Shown here: in pieces, positions 1 through 7,901 of the stretch
Position numbering within the stretch: the first letter of the stretch is position 1
Layout of the letters: each line of letters starts with the position of its first letter
DNA from: Acidobacteriota bacterium
Lineage (GTDB): Bacteria > Acidobacteriota > Vicinamibacteria > Marinacidobacterales > Marinacidobacteraceae
DNA: 64,000 nucleotides
Reading direction: 5' to 3'
Assembly: GCA_009840635.1 (NCBI GenBank)
Contig: VXNL01000094.1
Location: 62,001 to 126,000 of the forward strand
Program-made: the position numbers and the translations under genes
Notes under the pieces: generated by a model
What the model was told of the DNA's origin: nothing
The model's input: the letters and a program-made list of their open reading frames with translations, nothing else
Database searches by the model: none

Positions 1-2
1 AC

Positions 3-620
3 CGGCGAACCGGCGTCACGACGATGCTCATGGACGCCGGACTCGACACCGGACCGATCCTTCTCCAACGGGAAACCGGAATCGCCGACGCCGAAACCGC
101 GGGCGAACTCCTGGGCCGGCTCGCTCCCCTGGGAGCCGAACTCCTGATCGAGACCCTGTCGGGGCTCGCCGCCGGACGGATCGCGCCGCGGCGCCAGGAC
201 GACGACGCGGCGACGCTCGCGCCCCGCGTCCGCAAGAGCGATGCCGCCCTCGACTGGGAACTGGAGGCTCCCGCGCTGGTCAACCGGGTGCGCGCCTTCT
301 CCCCCGCCCCGGTGGCCTTCACGGCGGTACGGGAAGGGACTGCGGGGGCGGGCGCCCCACTCCGGATCCACCGCGCCGAGGCCGCAGACGGTCCACGGGA
401 GCCGGACCAGCCCCCGGGATCCTTCCGAGTCTCCGGCAACCGGCGCGCGCGCCGCCTCGTCGTGGTCTGCGGCGGCGGCACCGCGCTGCTGCCCCTCGAG
501 GTCCAGGCCGCGGGACGCCGCCGGCTCCCCATCACCGAGTTCCTGCAAGGGAGCGCCGTCCCCCCCGCCGGCCGTTTCGCGAGCGCCGCCGAGGCGGCCG
601 GGCTGACGGAGAACGGATAG
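3..620 (+). CDS. fmt: Methionyl-tRNA formyltransferase, C-terminal part (5' end outside window)
   Basis: Transfers a formyl group from 10-formyl-tetrahydrofolate to initiator Met-tRNA in the cytoplasm. The frame is open from the window edge and begins inside the catalytic domain at TGVTTMLMDAGLDTGP, the conserved stretch that follows the catalytic region of the hydrolase fold. The remainder (about 200 residues) covers the linker and the C-terminal OB-like tRNA-binding domain, including a DWELEAPALVNRVRAFSP segment typical of Fmt. It stops two bases before the next gene, so it probably heads or continues an operon with the glycerophosphodiesterase and rsmB. An fmt-rsmB pairing is common in bacteria. 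Only the N-terminal formyl-THF binding part is missing. Confidence 0.93.
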   Translation, partial: RRTGVTTMLMDAGLDTGPILLQRETGIADAETAGELLGRLAPLGAELLIETLSGLAAGRIAPRRQDDDAATLAPRVRKSDAALDWELEAPALVNRVRAFSPAPVAFTAVREGTAGAGAPLRIHRAEAADGPREPDQPPGSFRVSGNRRARRLVVVCGGGTALLPLEVQAAGRRRLPITEFLQGSAVPPAGRFASAAEAAGLTENG

Positions 621-622
621 CG

Positions 623-1516
623 ATGCGCACCCGGCTCCGACGCGCGGCGTTCTTCCTCGCCGCAGCCCTGGGGATTCTGGCCGCCATCTACGGCGTGCTG
701 GTCCTGGTGGCGAGCACGCGGCCTCCCCGGCCGGTGCATGACTTCTTCACCGCGCCGGTCCGGAACGTCGCTCACCGGGGAGGCGGCATGCTGGCGCCCG
801 AGGCCACCCTGGCGGCGTTCGCGGCGGCGGCCCGGGCGGGAGCGGACGTCCTCGAAATGGACGTCCGGCTGAGCGCCGACGGCGCGCTCGTGGTGATCCA
901 CGACACCACCGTGGACCGCACCACGGACGGGAGCGGTGCGGTCGCGGAACTGCGCCTCGAGGAGCTGCGCTCACTGAACGCCGGTCACCGTTTTCGGGCG
1001 CCGGACGGGGACTTTCCCTATCGCGCGGAGCGCCTCGCCGTACCGACCTTCGAGGAAGTCCAGGCCGCCCATCCGGACCTTCCTTTCGTCGTGGAGATGA
1101 AGACCCTGGAGACTGCGGAACCGCTCTGCCAGGCGATCCGGGAAGCCGGGCGGGAGGACCGGACCCTGGTGGCGGCTTTCGGCGGCGAATCGCTGGAGCG
1201 CTTCCGAGGCGCCTGCCCCGCCGTCGCCACCGGAGGCTCGTTCGGAGAGGTCGTGGCCTTCCTCGCCTTGTCCCTCGGGCGTCTCGCGGGGCTCTACGAC
1301 CCCCCGTTCGATGCGCTTCTCGTAAGCGAGATGAGCGGTCCCCTCCCGGTCGTGACCCCCGAGCTCCTGCGCTCCGCGCGCCAGGCCGGCCTTCCGGTGT
1401 TCGTCTGGACGGTGAACCAGGCCGAAGACATGCAGCGCCTGCTGGCGCTGGGAGTGGACGGCATCCTCACCGACGATCCGGCGACGCTCTCGGCCGTCGG
1501 CGCGACATCCCGCTGA
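623..1516 (+). CDS. Glycerophosphodiester phosphodiesterase, membrane-anchored
   Basis: Predicted to hydrolyse glycerophosphodiesters to glycerol-3-phosphate and an alcohol. The 297-residue protein opens with basic residues and one hydrophobic segment (about 8-31), so it is probably inner-membrane anchored with the TIM-barrel domain outside. The GDPD signature is complete: AHRGGG with catalytic His51, the metal ligands Glu78 and Asp80 in LEMDVR, and the second catalytic His93 in VIHDTTVDRTTDGSG. The C-terminal VDGILTDDP motif is also typical. It starts two bases after fmt and ends one base before rsmB, which indicates translational coupling. The physiological substrate cannot be read from the sequence. 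Confidence 0.92.
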   Translation: MRTRLRRAAFFLAAALGILAAIYGVLVLVASTRPPRPVHDFFTAPVRNVAHRGGGMLAPEATLAAFAAAARAGADVLEMDVRLSADGALVVIHDTTVDRTTDGSGAVAELRLEELRSLNAGHRFRAPDGDFPYRAERLAVPTFEEVQAAHPDLPFVVEMKTLETAEPLCQAIREAGREDRTLVAAFGGESLERFRGACPAVATGGSFGEVVAFLALSLGRLAGLYDPPFDALLVSEMSGPLPVVTPELLRSARQAGLPVFVWTVNQAEDMQRLLALGVDGILTDDPATLSAVGATSR

Positions 1517-1517
1517 A

Positions 1518-2939
1518 ATGTCCGGAGCGCCCCGGAAGAAGACGGCACGGCGCGCCCGAGAACGACCCGCCCAACCCCCGCGCCCCGCTTCTCCCGCCCG
1601 GCGCGCCGCGTTCGCGGTCCTTCTGCGGCTCGAACCCACCCGGGACCGGCCGCGTCCGCCCCGCCCCGATGCCCTGATCGCCCGCCTGGAGGATGCCGAC
1701 GGGCAACCCCCAGGCGACCGCGACCGGGCGCTCGCGAGAGAGCTCGTCTTCGGGGTGCTGCGCTGGAGGCGCTCCCTCGACTACGCCCTCGACACCTACT
1801 CGCGCCGGCCAGTCGGCAAACTCGATCTCCCGGTGCGCACCGCGCTTCGGCTCGGCCTCTACCAGCTTCGCTACCTGGACCGGGTCCCGGCCAGCGCCGC
1901 GGTCCACGAGTCCGTGTCCCTCGCCGCCGCTGCCGCGCGGCCCGGAGCGGCCGGGCTCGTCAACGCCGTCCTCCGCGCCTACCTCAGGGCGGACCATGCG
2001 TGGCCCCGCCCCGGCGGGGACCGGGACCTCTACCTGCGCGCCGGACTGTCGTATCCGGACTGGATCGTGGACCGCTGTCTCGGGCAGCTCGGAGCCGAGG
2101 GCGCCCGACGGAGGCTGGAAGCGGGCAACCGTTCGCCAACGGTCTTTGTGCGCGTCAGCCGGCGGCTGGCTCTCGACGAGGTCCGGGAGCGGCTCGGCGA
2201 GGAAGGCGTGAAGACGGAGCGTTTTCCGATCGCCCCCCGCTGTCTCCGGGTCACCAGCGGAAACCCTCAAGCTTCGTCGCTGTTCCGGGACGGCGCGATT
2301 CACATCCAGGATGCGGGATCGCAACTCGTGGCCTGGCTGCTTCCCGTGGACGGGGCCCGCCGCTGTCTCGACGCCTGCGCCGCTCCCGGAGGGAAAGCCT
2401 CCATCCTCGCCGGGCGGATCGAACCGCGGCCGCTGATCGCCGCCGACCTCCGGCCCGGCCGGGTGGACCTGTTGGACTCCACCGTCCGACGCCTCGCGGC
2501 AGACAACGTGCTGCGGCTCGCCGCCGACGCGGCCCGTCCTCCCTTCCCGGCGGGAACCTTCGACCGCATCCTCCTGGACGTTCCCTGCAGCGGACTCGGA
2601 ACCCTGGCGCGGAATCCCGACATCAAGTGGAGCGCGTCTCCCGCACGCGTCCGGAAGCTTGCGGAGACCGCGGGCCGCATCGCCCGGGCGGCCGCGGATC
2701 TTCTCGCCCCCGGCGGCATGATGCTCTACTCGGCCTGCTCGCTCGAGCCGGAGGAAACGACCGGGACGGTCCACGGTCTGCTCTCCGAGGGCCCCGGCCT
2801 CCGGCAGGTCTCCCTCGCGGACCGCCTGCCGGAGGCCCTGGCGCCACTCGTCGACGACGACGGCGCACTCCAGGTGGCGCCGGAAGACCACGGGACCGAC
2901 GGGTATTTCGCGGCGCTCCTGCAGCGTACGGACGCCTGA
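1518..2939 (+). CDS. rsmB: 16S rRNA m5C967 methyltransferase RsmB
   Basis: SAM-dependent methylation of cytosine 967 in 16S rRNA. The 473-residue protein has the expected NusB-like RNA-binding domain (about residues 30-165) and then a Rossmann methyltransferase domain. SAM motif DACAAPGGK lies near 284. Motif IV DVPCSGLGTL lies near 353 and carries the cysteine that assists product release. Motif VI SACSLEPEE near 405 carries the nucleophilic cysteine. The first 30 residues are Arg/Ala/Pro-rich, a low-complexity extension typical of GC-rich genomes. ATG is chosen because it follows the previous stop by one base. Its length matches the family. Confidence 0.95.
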   Translation: MSGAPRKKTARRARERPAQPPRPASPARRAAFAVLLRLEPTRDRPRPPRPDALIARLEDADGQPPGDRDRALARELVFGVLRWRRSLDYALDTYSRRPVGKLDLPVRTALRLGLYQLRYLDRVPASAAVHESVSLAAAAARPGAAGLVNAVLRAYLRADHAWPRPGGDRDLYLRAGLSYPDWIVDRCLGQLGAEGARRRLEAGNRSPTVFVRVSRRLALDEVRERLGEEGVKTERFPIAPRCLRVTSGNPQASSLFRDGAIHIQDAGSQLVAWLLPVDGARRCLDACAAPGGKASILAGRIEPRPLIAADLRPGRVDLLDSTVRRLAADNVLRLAADAARPPFPAGTFDRILLDVPCSGLGTLARNPDIKWSASPARVRKLAETAGRIARAAADLLAPGGMMLYSACSLEPEETTGTVHGLLSEGPGLRQVSLADRLPEALAPLVDDDGALQVAPEDHGTDGYFAALLQRTDA

Positions 2940-3029
2940 ACCACCGGAACGCCCCGAGAGCACCGTCCGGGTCCGCCCGGTGGGGCCCGCCCTCCGCGGC
3001 CAACTACACTTCCGGCAGGTACGACTGGC

Positions 3030-3794
3030 TTGCGCAGTTTCCGGATCCGCTGGGCGCGCGGCGGGAAATCGTCCTCGTCACGGCTGTCGCGGAGTCTGTA
3101 CTACCTCGTCATCGGATCGCTGCTCGGGGCCACCTTCGCCTTCGCCGCCGCGGCGACCTTCCTGGTGGCCTCCTCCGCCGCGGACCCCACCGTTCCGGAT
3201 CTCACCGGCCTCGAAGTGGCGGCCGCCGAAGCCGTGCTCGGCAGCGTCGGGCTGCGGCTCGCGGAGGGCCAGGCCCGCTTCGACGACCACGTTCCGGAAG
3301 GCCGCATCGTCTTCCAGGAACCGTCACCGGGATCGTTCTTCAAGCGAGGCCGTTCCGTCCAGGTGTTCCGCAGCCTCGGGCCCACCCGGCGGGTCGTTCC
3401 GCGGCTCGAGGGCAGCACCCTTACCGAGGCCCGGCGGCAACTCGAAGCGGCCGAACTCACCGTGGGACGGGTGGCCGAGGTGGAGAGCGACACCTATCTC
3501 GCCGGCCGGGTGATCGCCCAATCGCCCGTGGCTTACAGCGAGACGGTTCCCGACACCTCGGTCTCGGTGCTCCTCTCCGCCGGATCGGAACCGGAGTCCT
3601 TCGTGATGCCGGATTTCATCGGCCGTCGTTACGGGGAGATCGCCGACGACCTCAGCCGGAGCGCCGTCCGGGTGCGCGATGTGCGGAGCGTCCCCTACCG
3701 CGGGGTTCCGGCGGGCATCGTGGTGGACCAGGTACCCGCGGCGGGCGCCAAGGTGAGCCGTACCGACCGGATCGTGCTCACCCTGAGCCGGTAG
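3030..3794 (+). CDS. PASTA-domain membrane protein
   Basis: A 254-residue protein with a basic N-terminus, one transmembrane helix (about 22-45) and three consecutive PASTA repeats (about 54-116, 117-185 and 190-254), each opening with a VPDLTG- or MPDFIG-like motif. PASTA domains bind muropeptides or beta-lactams and usually sit on PknB kinases or class A/B PBPs; here there is no kinase or transpeptidase domain. It may sense or tether to peptidoglycan. The start is a TTG, chosen because it is the only reasonable start before the membrane helix; no strong Shine-Dalgarno is seen. A stand-alone PASTA gene between rsmB and rpe fits the conserved neighbourhood in which a PASTA protein sits in this slot. 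Confidence 0.85.
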   Translation: MRSFRIRWARGGKSSSSRLSRSLYYLVIGSLLGATFAFAAAATFLVASSAADPTVPDLTGLEVAAAEAVLGSVGLRLAEGQARFDDHVPEGRIVFQEPSPGSFFKRGRSVQVFRSLGPTRRVVPRLEGSTLTEARRQLEAAELTVGRVAEVESDTYLAGRVIAQSPVAYSETVPDTSVSVLLSAGSEPESFVMPDFIGRRYGEIADDLSRSAVRVRDVRSVPYRGVPAGIVVDQVPAAGAKVSRTDRIVLTLSR

Positions 3795-3808
3795 AGTCGG
3801 GGATCGGG

Positions 3809-4453
3809 ATGCGGCTCACCCCTTCGCTTCTCTCCGCCGACTTCACCCGTCTGGCGGAGGAGATCCGGACGGTGGAAGAGGCCGGGGCGCACGGGCTGCA
3901 CCTCGACGTCATGGACGGGCACTACGTCCCCAACCTGACCTTCGGGCCGATGGTGGTCGCGGCGGTCCGGCGCTGCACGGACCTGCCGCTCGACGCCCAC
4001 CTGATGATCGAGAACGCTCCGGAGCACATCGCGGCCTATGCGGACGCGGGCACCGACGCGATCGCGGTGCATCCCGAAGCCGTGCCCCATCTTCACAAGA
4101 CGATTTCGGACCTCCGCTCGCTCGACGTCCGGCCCGGACTGGCCATCAACCCGCTCTCCCCGCTGGCATCGCTCGAGGAGGCGCTGGCGGCCGTGGACTA
4201 CGTCGTCGTCATGTCGGTCAACCCGGGCTGGGGCGGGCAGCGCTTCATCGAAGGCAGCATGGACCGCGTCCGCCAGGTCCGGCGGCTCGCGGAGCGGCAC
4301 AACCCGTCCCTCGAGATCGTGGTGGACGGCGGTATCAACGCCTCGCGGGTCGCGGCGGCCCGCGACGCGGGAGCCGACGTGCTGGTGGCGGGATCGGCGG
4401 TGTTCGGGGCCTCGGATCCGGCAGCGGCGGTCCGGGAGATGCTCGCGGCGTGA
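3809..4453 (+). CDS. rpe: Ribulose-phosphate 3-epimerase
   Basis: Interconverts ribulose-5-phosphate and xylulose-5-phosphate in the pentose phosphate pathway. The 214-residue TIM barrel shows PSLLSADF at the N-terminus, metal ligands His31 and Asp33 in HLDVMDGHYVPN, a second metal ligand His64 in AHLMIE, the flexible-loop motif VVMSVNPGWGGQ (about 137-148) and the catalytic Asp in VVDGGIN (about 173). ATG at 3809 follows a GGGGATCGGG purine stretch that can act as the ribosome site. Its TGA overlaps the GTG start of the next gene (GTGA), implying coupling. Confidence 0.96.
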   Translation: MRLTPSLLSADFTRLAEEIRTVEEAGAHGLHLDVMDGHYVPNLTFGPMVVAAVRRCTDLPLDAHLMIENAPEHIAAYADAGTDAIAVHPEAVPHLHKTISDLRSLDVRPGLAINPLSPLASLEEALAAVDYVVVMSVNPGWGGQRFIEGSMDRVRQVRRLAERHNPSLEIVVDGGINASRVAAARDAGADVLVAGSAVFGASDPAAAVREMLAA

Positions 4454-4911
4454 CGGACTGCGCGGACGGGACCGCACCGTCCGCCGCTCCCACCCGCGTC
4501 TCGATCCGGGTCCGCTACGCGGAGACCGACCAGATGGGCGTCGGGTATCACGGTGCCTACCTGCCCTGGCTCGAGGTCGCGCGGACCCGTTGGCTACAGG
4601 AACACGCCCTGTCGTACCGAGAGCTGGAGGCGGGCGGCGTTCACCTGCCGGTCATCGAAGTGCGGTGCCGCTATCGGCATGCCACGCACTACGACGACGA
4701 GCTGATCGTCGAGGCCACCGCCTACCGGTACCGGCGTTCCGGCATCGGGTTCGAGTACCGCGTGGTGCGTGCCGCGGACGGCAAGCTGGTGGCGACCGCC
4801 GAGACCCGCCACGCGGCCGTGGGGCCCGATGGCCGCGCCCGCCGCCTGCCCTCGCCGGTCCGGGACGCCCTGGAACGAAGCGCGCCCGACGATGTTCCGG
4901 TCAAACGCTAG
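4450..4911 (+). CDS. YbgC/FadM-type acyl-CoA thioesterase
   Basis: A 153-residue hot-dog fold thioesterase. The family signature is visible at residues 22-43: Y-A-E-T-D27-Q-M-G-V followed by His34 and YLPWLEVAR, where the Asp is the catalytic residue of the 4-hydroxybenzoyl-CoA thioesterase/YbgC group. In proteobacteria the family member YbgC sits with tol-pal; here the gene lies between rpe and bamD, so an envelope link is possible but not shown. The GTG start overlaps the rpe stop by four bases. Acyl chain specificity cannot be read from the sequence. Confidence 0.87.
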   Translation: MTDCADGTAPSAAPTRVSIRVRYAETDQMGVGYHGAYLPWLEVARTRWLQEHALSYRELEAGGVHLPVIEVRCRYRHATHYDDELIVEATAYRYRRSGIGFEYRVVRAADGKLVATAETRHAAVGPDGRARRLPSPVRDALERSAPDDVPVKR

Positions 4912-4945
4912 CATTTCGTCGGCTGCGGCCTTTCCGCTGTGTTCC

Positions 4946-5749
4946 ATGGTTCCTGACCCCGCCGGTTCCGCCCGCCGGACCTTCCTGACCCCCGCCCTGG
5001 CGGGAGTCGTGCTGCTGGGTCTCGCGTGCAGCTCCGGGCCGCTGGCGGAGATCCCGACCGGAGCGCAGGCCGATCGGCGGCTGCTGGCGCTCGGGCAGCA
5101 GAGCCTCGAGGACCGCGACTGGGAGACGGCCCGCACCTGGTTTCGCCAGTTGCTCGACAGCTACCCGCGCAGCCAGTTCGCCGGGGACGCCCGCCTGGGA
5201 ATCGCCGACACCTACAACAACCAGCGCGGCGCCCAGAACGCGCTGTTGGCGGCCACCGAGTACCGGGACTACCTGACCTTCTTCCCGAACCATCCGCGGG
5301 CGGACTACGCGCAGTTCCAGATCGCGTTCGGCCATTTCAAGCGGCGCCGCAGCGCGGACCGGGATCAGGAGGACACCGAACTCGCGGCGACCGAGTTCGA
5401 GAAGCTGCTCGAGCTGTACCCGAACTCCCGCTACGCCGAGGACGCACGCGTCCATCTCGTCGAGTGCAGGAACGACCTCGCCACCTCGGTGCTGCTCAAG
5501 GCCGAGTTCTACCAGGACCACCGGAACTGGTGCCGGGGCGCCATTCCCCGGCTGGAGGAGATCCTGGCGAACTACCCCGAATTCGACCGCCTCGCCGAGG
5601 TCCGCCACCGGTTGGGCCGGGCTCTCACCGAGTGCGGACGCGAGCAGGAAGCGCTGGTCCACTACCAGAAGATCGTCGAGGAGCACTCGGAGAGCCCCTA
5701 CACGGAAGCGGCGCGCGAACGGATCCGCGAGATCCTCGCGCGAACCTGA
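4946..5749 (+). CDS. bamD: Outer-membrane assembly lipoprotein BamD
   Basis: Component of the BAM complex that inserts beta-barrel proteins into the outer membrane. The 267-residue product has a signal peptide with lipobox GLAC (Cys28) followed by an N-terminal SSG. Several TPR-like repeats then occur with the YfiO pattern, such as ALGQQSLEDRDWETARTWF, LLDSYPRSQFAGDARLG and KLLELYPNSRYAEDA. ATG at 4946 is preferred because it puts the hydrophobic signal core at the correct distance from the lipobox; an in-frame ATG at 4892 would add 18 residues overlapping the previous gene. A REP-like palindrome follows the stop. Confidence 0.9.
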   Translation: MVPDPAGSARRTFLTPALAGVVLLGLACSSGPLAEIPTGAQADRRLLALGQQSLEDRDWETARTWFRQLLDSYPRSQFAGDARLGIADTYNNQRGAQNALLAATEYRDYLTFFPNHPRADYAQFQIAFGHFKRRRSADRDQEDTELAATEFEKLLELYPNSRYAEDARVHLVECRNDLATSVLLKAEFYQDHRNWCRGAIPRLEEILANYPEFDRLAEVRHRLGRALTECGREQEALVHYQKIVEEHSESPYTEAARERIREILART

Positions 5750-5753
5750 GTCG

Positions 5754-6173
5754 TCAGCGTTTCGCCTCGCTGCGCTCGGCGATGCCGGCCGGAGGCCGGC
5801 GCTCCGAGCGGGACGGGTTCCGCAACTCCGACAGGCAGTCTCCCCGATGGACCAGGATCCTGAGCGCCGGCCGCCGGCCGGGAGCGGCAGCGGCGGCGAT
5901 CAAGACATCACCCGCCACCAGGCCCTCGAGCAGCGTCTCTCCGCCACGTTCGACGTCCGCCATCGCGACCGCCACTCCGACGATGCGCCATCCCTGAATC
6001 TCGGACCGGTCGAGCCGGCGCTCCACGAGGCCTTCGAGCGCCGCCCCCGGCGCCGGCTCGAAGCCCAGGACATCCACCTGCCGGTGGCGTTTTTCCCCGT
6101 AGAGGAAGCCGCGGGACCCATCCAGACCGGCCACGGCGTCCGCGCCCAGGAACACCTCGGGCAGGGCGTGCAC
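5754..6173 (-). CDS. Small hypothetical protein downstream of pgsA (possible degenerate MoaE-like fold)
   Basis: A 139-residue frame on the pgsA strand, starting with a GTG 23 bases after the pgsA stop; codon third positions are strongly G/C, which supports coding. I do not recognise the family with confidence. The middle contains GDVLIAAAAAPGRRPAL followed by DCLSEL, which resembles the central strand and helix of molybdopterin synthase large subunit MoaE (GDV..VVAVSAPHR..AF...ID.LK), but the catalytic lysine motif PIWKKE is not present. The last 17 or so residues come from a REP-like palindrome (5781-5806), so the native C-terminus may have been replaced. The true start could lie slightly upstream, overlapping pgsA. 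Confidence 0.45.
   Translation of the reverse strand: MHALPEVFLGADAVAGLDGSRGFLYGEKRHRQVDVLGFEPAPGAALEGLVERRLDRSEIQGWRIVGVAVAMADVERGGETLLEGLVAGDVLIAAAAAPGRRPALRILVHRGDCLSELRNPSRSERRPPAGIAERSEAKR
5781..5806 (+). repeat. REP-like GC palindrome, copy 1
   Basis: The sequence GCCGGCCGGAGGCCGGC followed by GCTCC matches the consensus shared with the copies near 31.8, 41.5, 53.3, 53.4, 58.2 and 58.3 kb (roughly RTGCCGGCYKGARGCCGGCGYTCC). It lies just after the bamD stop and inside the 3' end of the convergent small gene. Confidence 0.7.
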
Positions 6174-6195
6174 GAGGCGGCGCGGGACCGCGGGG

Positions 6196-6729
6196 TCAGC
6201 CAGAGAGCGCGACGCTCCGCGCTCCGGCGAAGTAGGAGAAGCCGGACCACGCGGTAAGGAAGGCGGCGATCCAGAGCCCCAACACCCCGAAGGGCGCCAG
6301 GACCTCGTAGAAGGCCCCCGCCAGGACAAGGAGGGCGGCGTACACCTGCGCGTGCATCTTGATCTTCCCGAGCAGATTGACCGGCACGCTGCTCCCCCGC
6401 TGGAGCGCCACCATCCGGAGCGCCGTCACCGCGAACTCCCGTCCCACGATCACGATCGCGACCCACGCCGGGCAGAGACCCCGAGCCACCAGGCAGATGA
6501 AGATCGTCGAAATGAAGAACTTGTCCGCGATCGGATCCAGCAGCGTCCCGAGCGCCGTGATCTGGTTCCGGCGGCGGGCGATGTGCCCGTCGAGCAGATC
6601 CGTCAGCGCCCCGCCGGCCACCAGACCGGCGCTCACCAGTTGCCAGCCGGGGAACGAAGCGAGCAGAGCCACCGCCACAAACGGCGTCAACAGAATCCGC
6701 AGTAGCGTGAGGCGGTTCGCCACGCTCAT
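6196..6729 (-). CDS. pgsA: CDP-diacylglycerol-glycerol-3-phosphate 3-phosphatidyltransferase
   Basis: Catalyses the committed step of phosphatidylglycerol synthesis at the inner membrane. The 177-residue protein carries the complete CDP-alcohol phosphotransferase motif: Asp44, Asp47-Gly48-x2-Ala51-Arg52, eight residues, Gly61, Asp65 and Asp69. Four to five hydrophobic segments surround it, and a KFF and GREF motif follow, as usual for PgsA. Length is normal. It reads away from the sugar-nucleotide gene at 6825, leaving a divergent gap of about 95 bases for promoters. Confidence 0.94.
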   Translation of the reverse strand: MSVANRLTLLRILLTPFVAVALLASFPGWQLVSAGLVAGGALTDLLDGHIARRRNQITALGTLLDPIADKFFISTIFICLVARGLCPAWVAIVIVGREFAVTALRMVALQRGSSVPVNLLGKIKMHAQVYAALLVLAGAFYEVLAPFGVLGLWIAAFLTAWSGFSYFAGARSVALSG

Positions 6730-6824
6730 CTCCGGTACACGTTCGAAGGAGTTCTCCGCGCCTCGAGCGCGGACACCGGATGCTATCAGCAGCCAGCAGG
6801 GGGAGTATCCTGTCCGACTGTTCG

Positions 6825-7901
6825 ATGAAGGCGGTCATTCTCATCGGGGGAAAGGCGTTACGGCTGCGTCCTCTCACCTTCCGCCGTCCCAAGGCCATCG
6901 TCCCGCTGCTTGCCCGCCCGTTCCTCGCAACCCAGTTCGAGCTGCTCCGCCGGGCCGGAATCACCGACATCGTTCTCGCTCTGGCGTCGCTCCCCCGGCG
7001 GATCGAAGCCACCTTCGGTGACGGGAACGCGTTCGGTGTTTCCCTCAGGTACTCGGTGGAACCGAAGCCACTCGGTACGGGCGGCGCCATCGGACACGCG
7101 AAGTCGCTGTTCTCCGAGCCCTTCGTGTGCCTGAACGGCGACTCGCTGACCGACCTCGACATCCGGGCGCTCGTCGGGACCCACGAGTCAGCCGGCGCCA
7201 CGCTCACGCTCGCGCTGACCCCGGTCGACGACGCGTCGCCCTACGGGCTGGTCCGGACCCGGGCGTCCCGGGCCGGCGGGCCACGCCACGTCCTCAGCTT
7301 CAGCGAGAAGCCGGATTCGCCGGAGCCGGGCGAGGTCAGCGTCGGCGCCTACGTCATGGATCCGGCCATCTTCGATTTCATCCCGGACCGGGGCGTGTGT
7401 TCGCTGGAACACGAGGTCTTCCCGGCGGTGGTCGCGGCCGGCGCTCCGGTCGCGGCGCACCGGCACGAGGGCTACTTCACGGACATCGGCGTTCCCTCGC
7501 GCTACCGGCAGGCTCACCGCGACGCTCTGGACGGCAAGATACGGATTCCGGGAGTGGGGCGGCCCAACCCGGGTGGAGTCATCGTGGACGAAACCGCCTC
7601 CGTCCACCCGCGCGCCCGCCTCGTCGGCCCCTCCCTGGTGGGACCCGAAGCACAGGTTCGCGAGGAGGCCGAAATCGGTCCCTACGCGGTGCTTGGGCGC
7701 CACGTGCGGGTCGAGAGGGGCGCGCGGGTGAAGGACTCGATCCTGTGGGCGCACACTCGCGTCAGCGAGGACGCCTCCGTTTCGGGAGCGATTGTGGGAG
7801 TCAGCAGTTTCATCGGGCCGGGGGCCCGCCTCTCGGGTGCGGTCCTCGGCGACAAGAGCACCGTCGCCGCCCACAGCACCGTTCCATGGCTCGACGACTG
7901 A
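6825..7901 (+). CDS. Mannose-1-phosphate guanylyltransferase-like nucleotidyltransferase
   Basis: Predicted to make an NDP-sugar from NTP and a sugar-1-phosphate. The 358-residue protein begins MKAVILIGG and has the nucleotidyltransferase signature GGKALRLRPLTFRRPK; the usual Thr-Arg is Leu-Arg here. It also has the metal/substrate motif VCLNGD near 102 and FTDIGVPSRY near 222. Residues from about 250 carry hexapeptide-type repeats of a left-handed beta helix. ATG at 6825 gives the canonical N-terminus; an upstream in-frame start adds 15 unconserved residues. It overlaps the following phosphohexomutase by 16 bases, so the two probably feed one pathway to a GDP-sugar (or UDP/dTDP-sugar) for envelope polysaccharide. 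Confidence 0.87.
   Translation: MKAVILIGGKALRLRPLTFRRPKAIVPLLARPFLATQFELLRRAGITDIVLALASLPRRIEATFGDGNAFGVSLRYSVEPKPLGTGGAIGHAKSLFSEPFVCLNGDSLTDLDIRALVGTHESAGATLTLALTPVDDASPYGLVRTRASRAGGPRHVLSFSEKPDSPEPGEVSVGAYVMDPAIFDFIPDRGVCSLEHEVFPAVVAAGAPVAAHRHEGYFTDIGVPSRYRQAHRDALDGKIRIPGVGRPNPGGVIVDETASVHPRARLVGPSLVGPEAQVREEAEIGPYAVLGRHVRVERGARVKDSILWAHTRVSEDASVSGAIVGVSSFIGPGARLSGAVLGDKSTVAAHSTVPWLDD

Noticed and set aside
4892-4945. Earlier ATG for bamD
   Set aside because: It would lengthen the signal peptide n-region with unconserved residues and overlap the thioesterase gene; the ATG at 4946 places the lipobox correctly.
5847-6257. Plus-strand open frame opposite the small gene after pgsA
   Set aside because: The third-position GC bias and strand context favour the minus-strand frame; the plus-strand product is charged low-complexity sequence overlapping the pgsA end.
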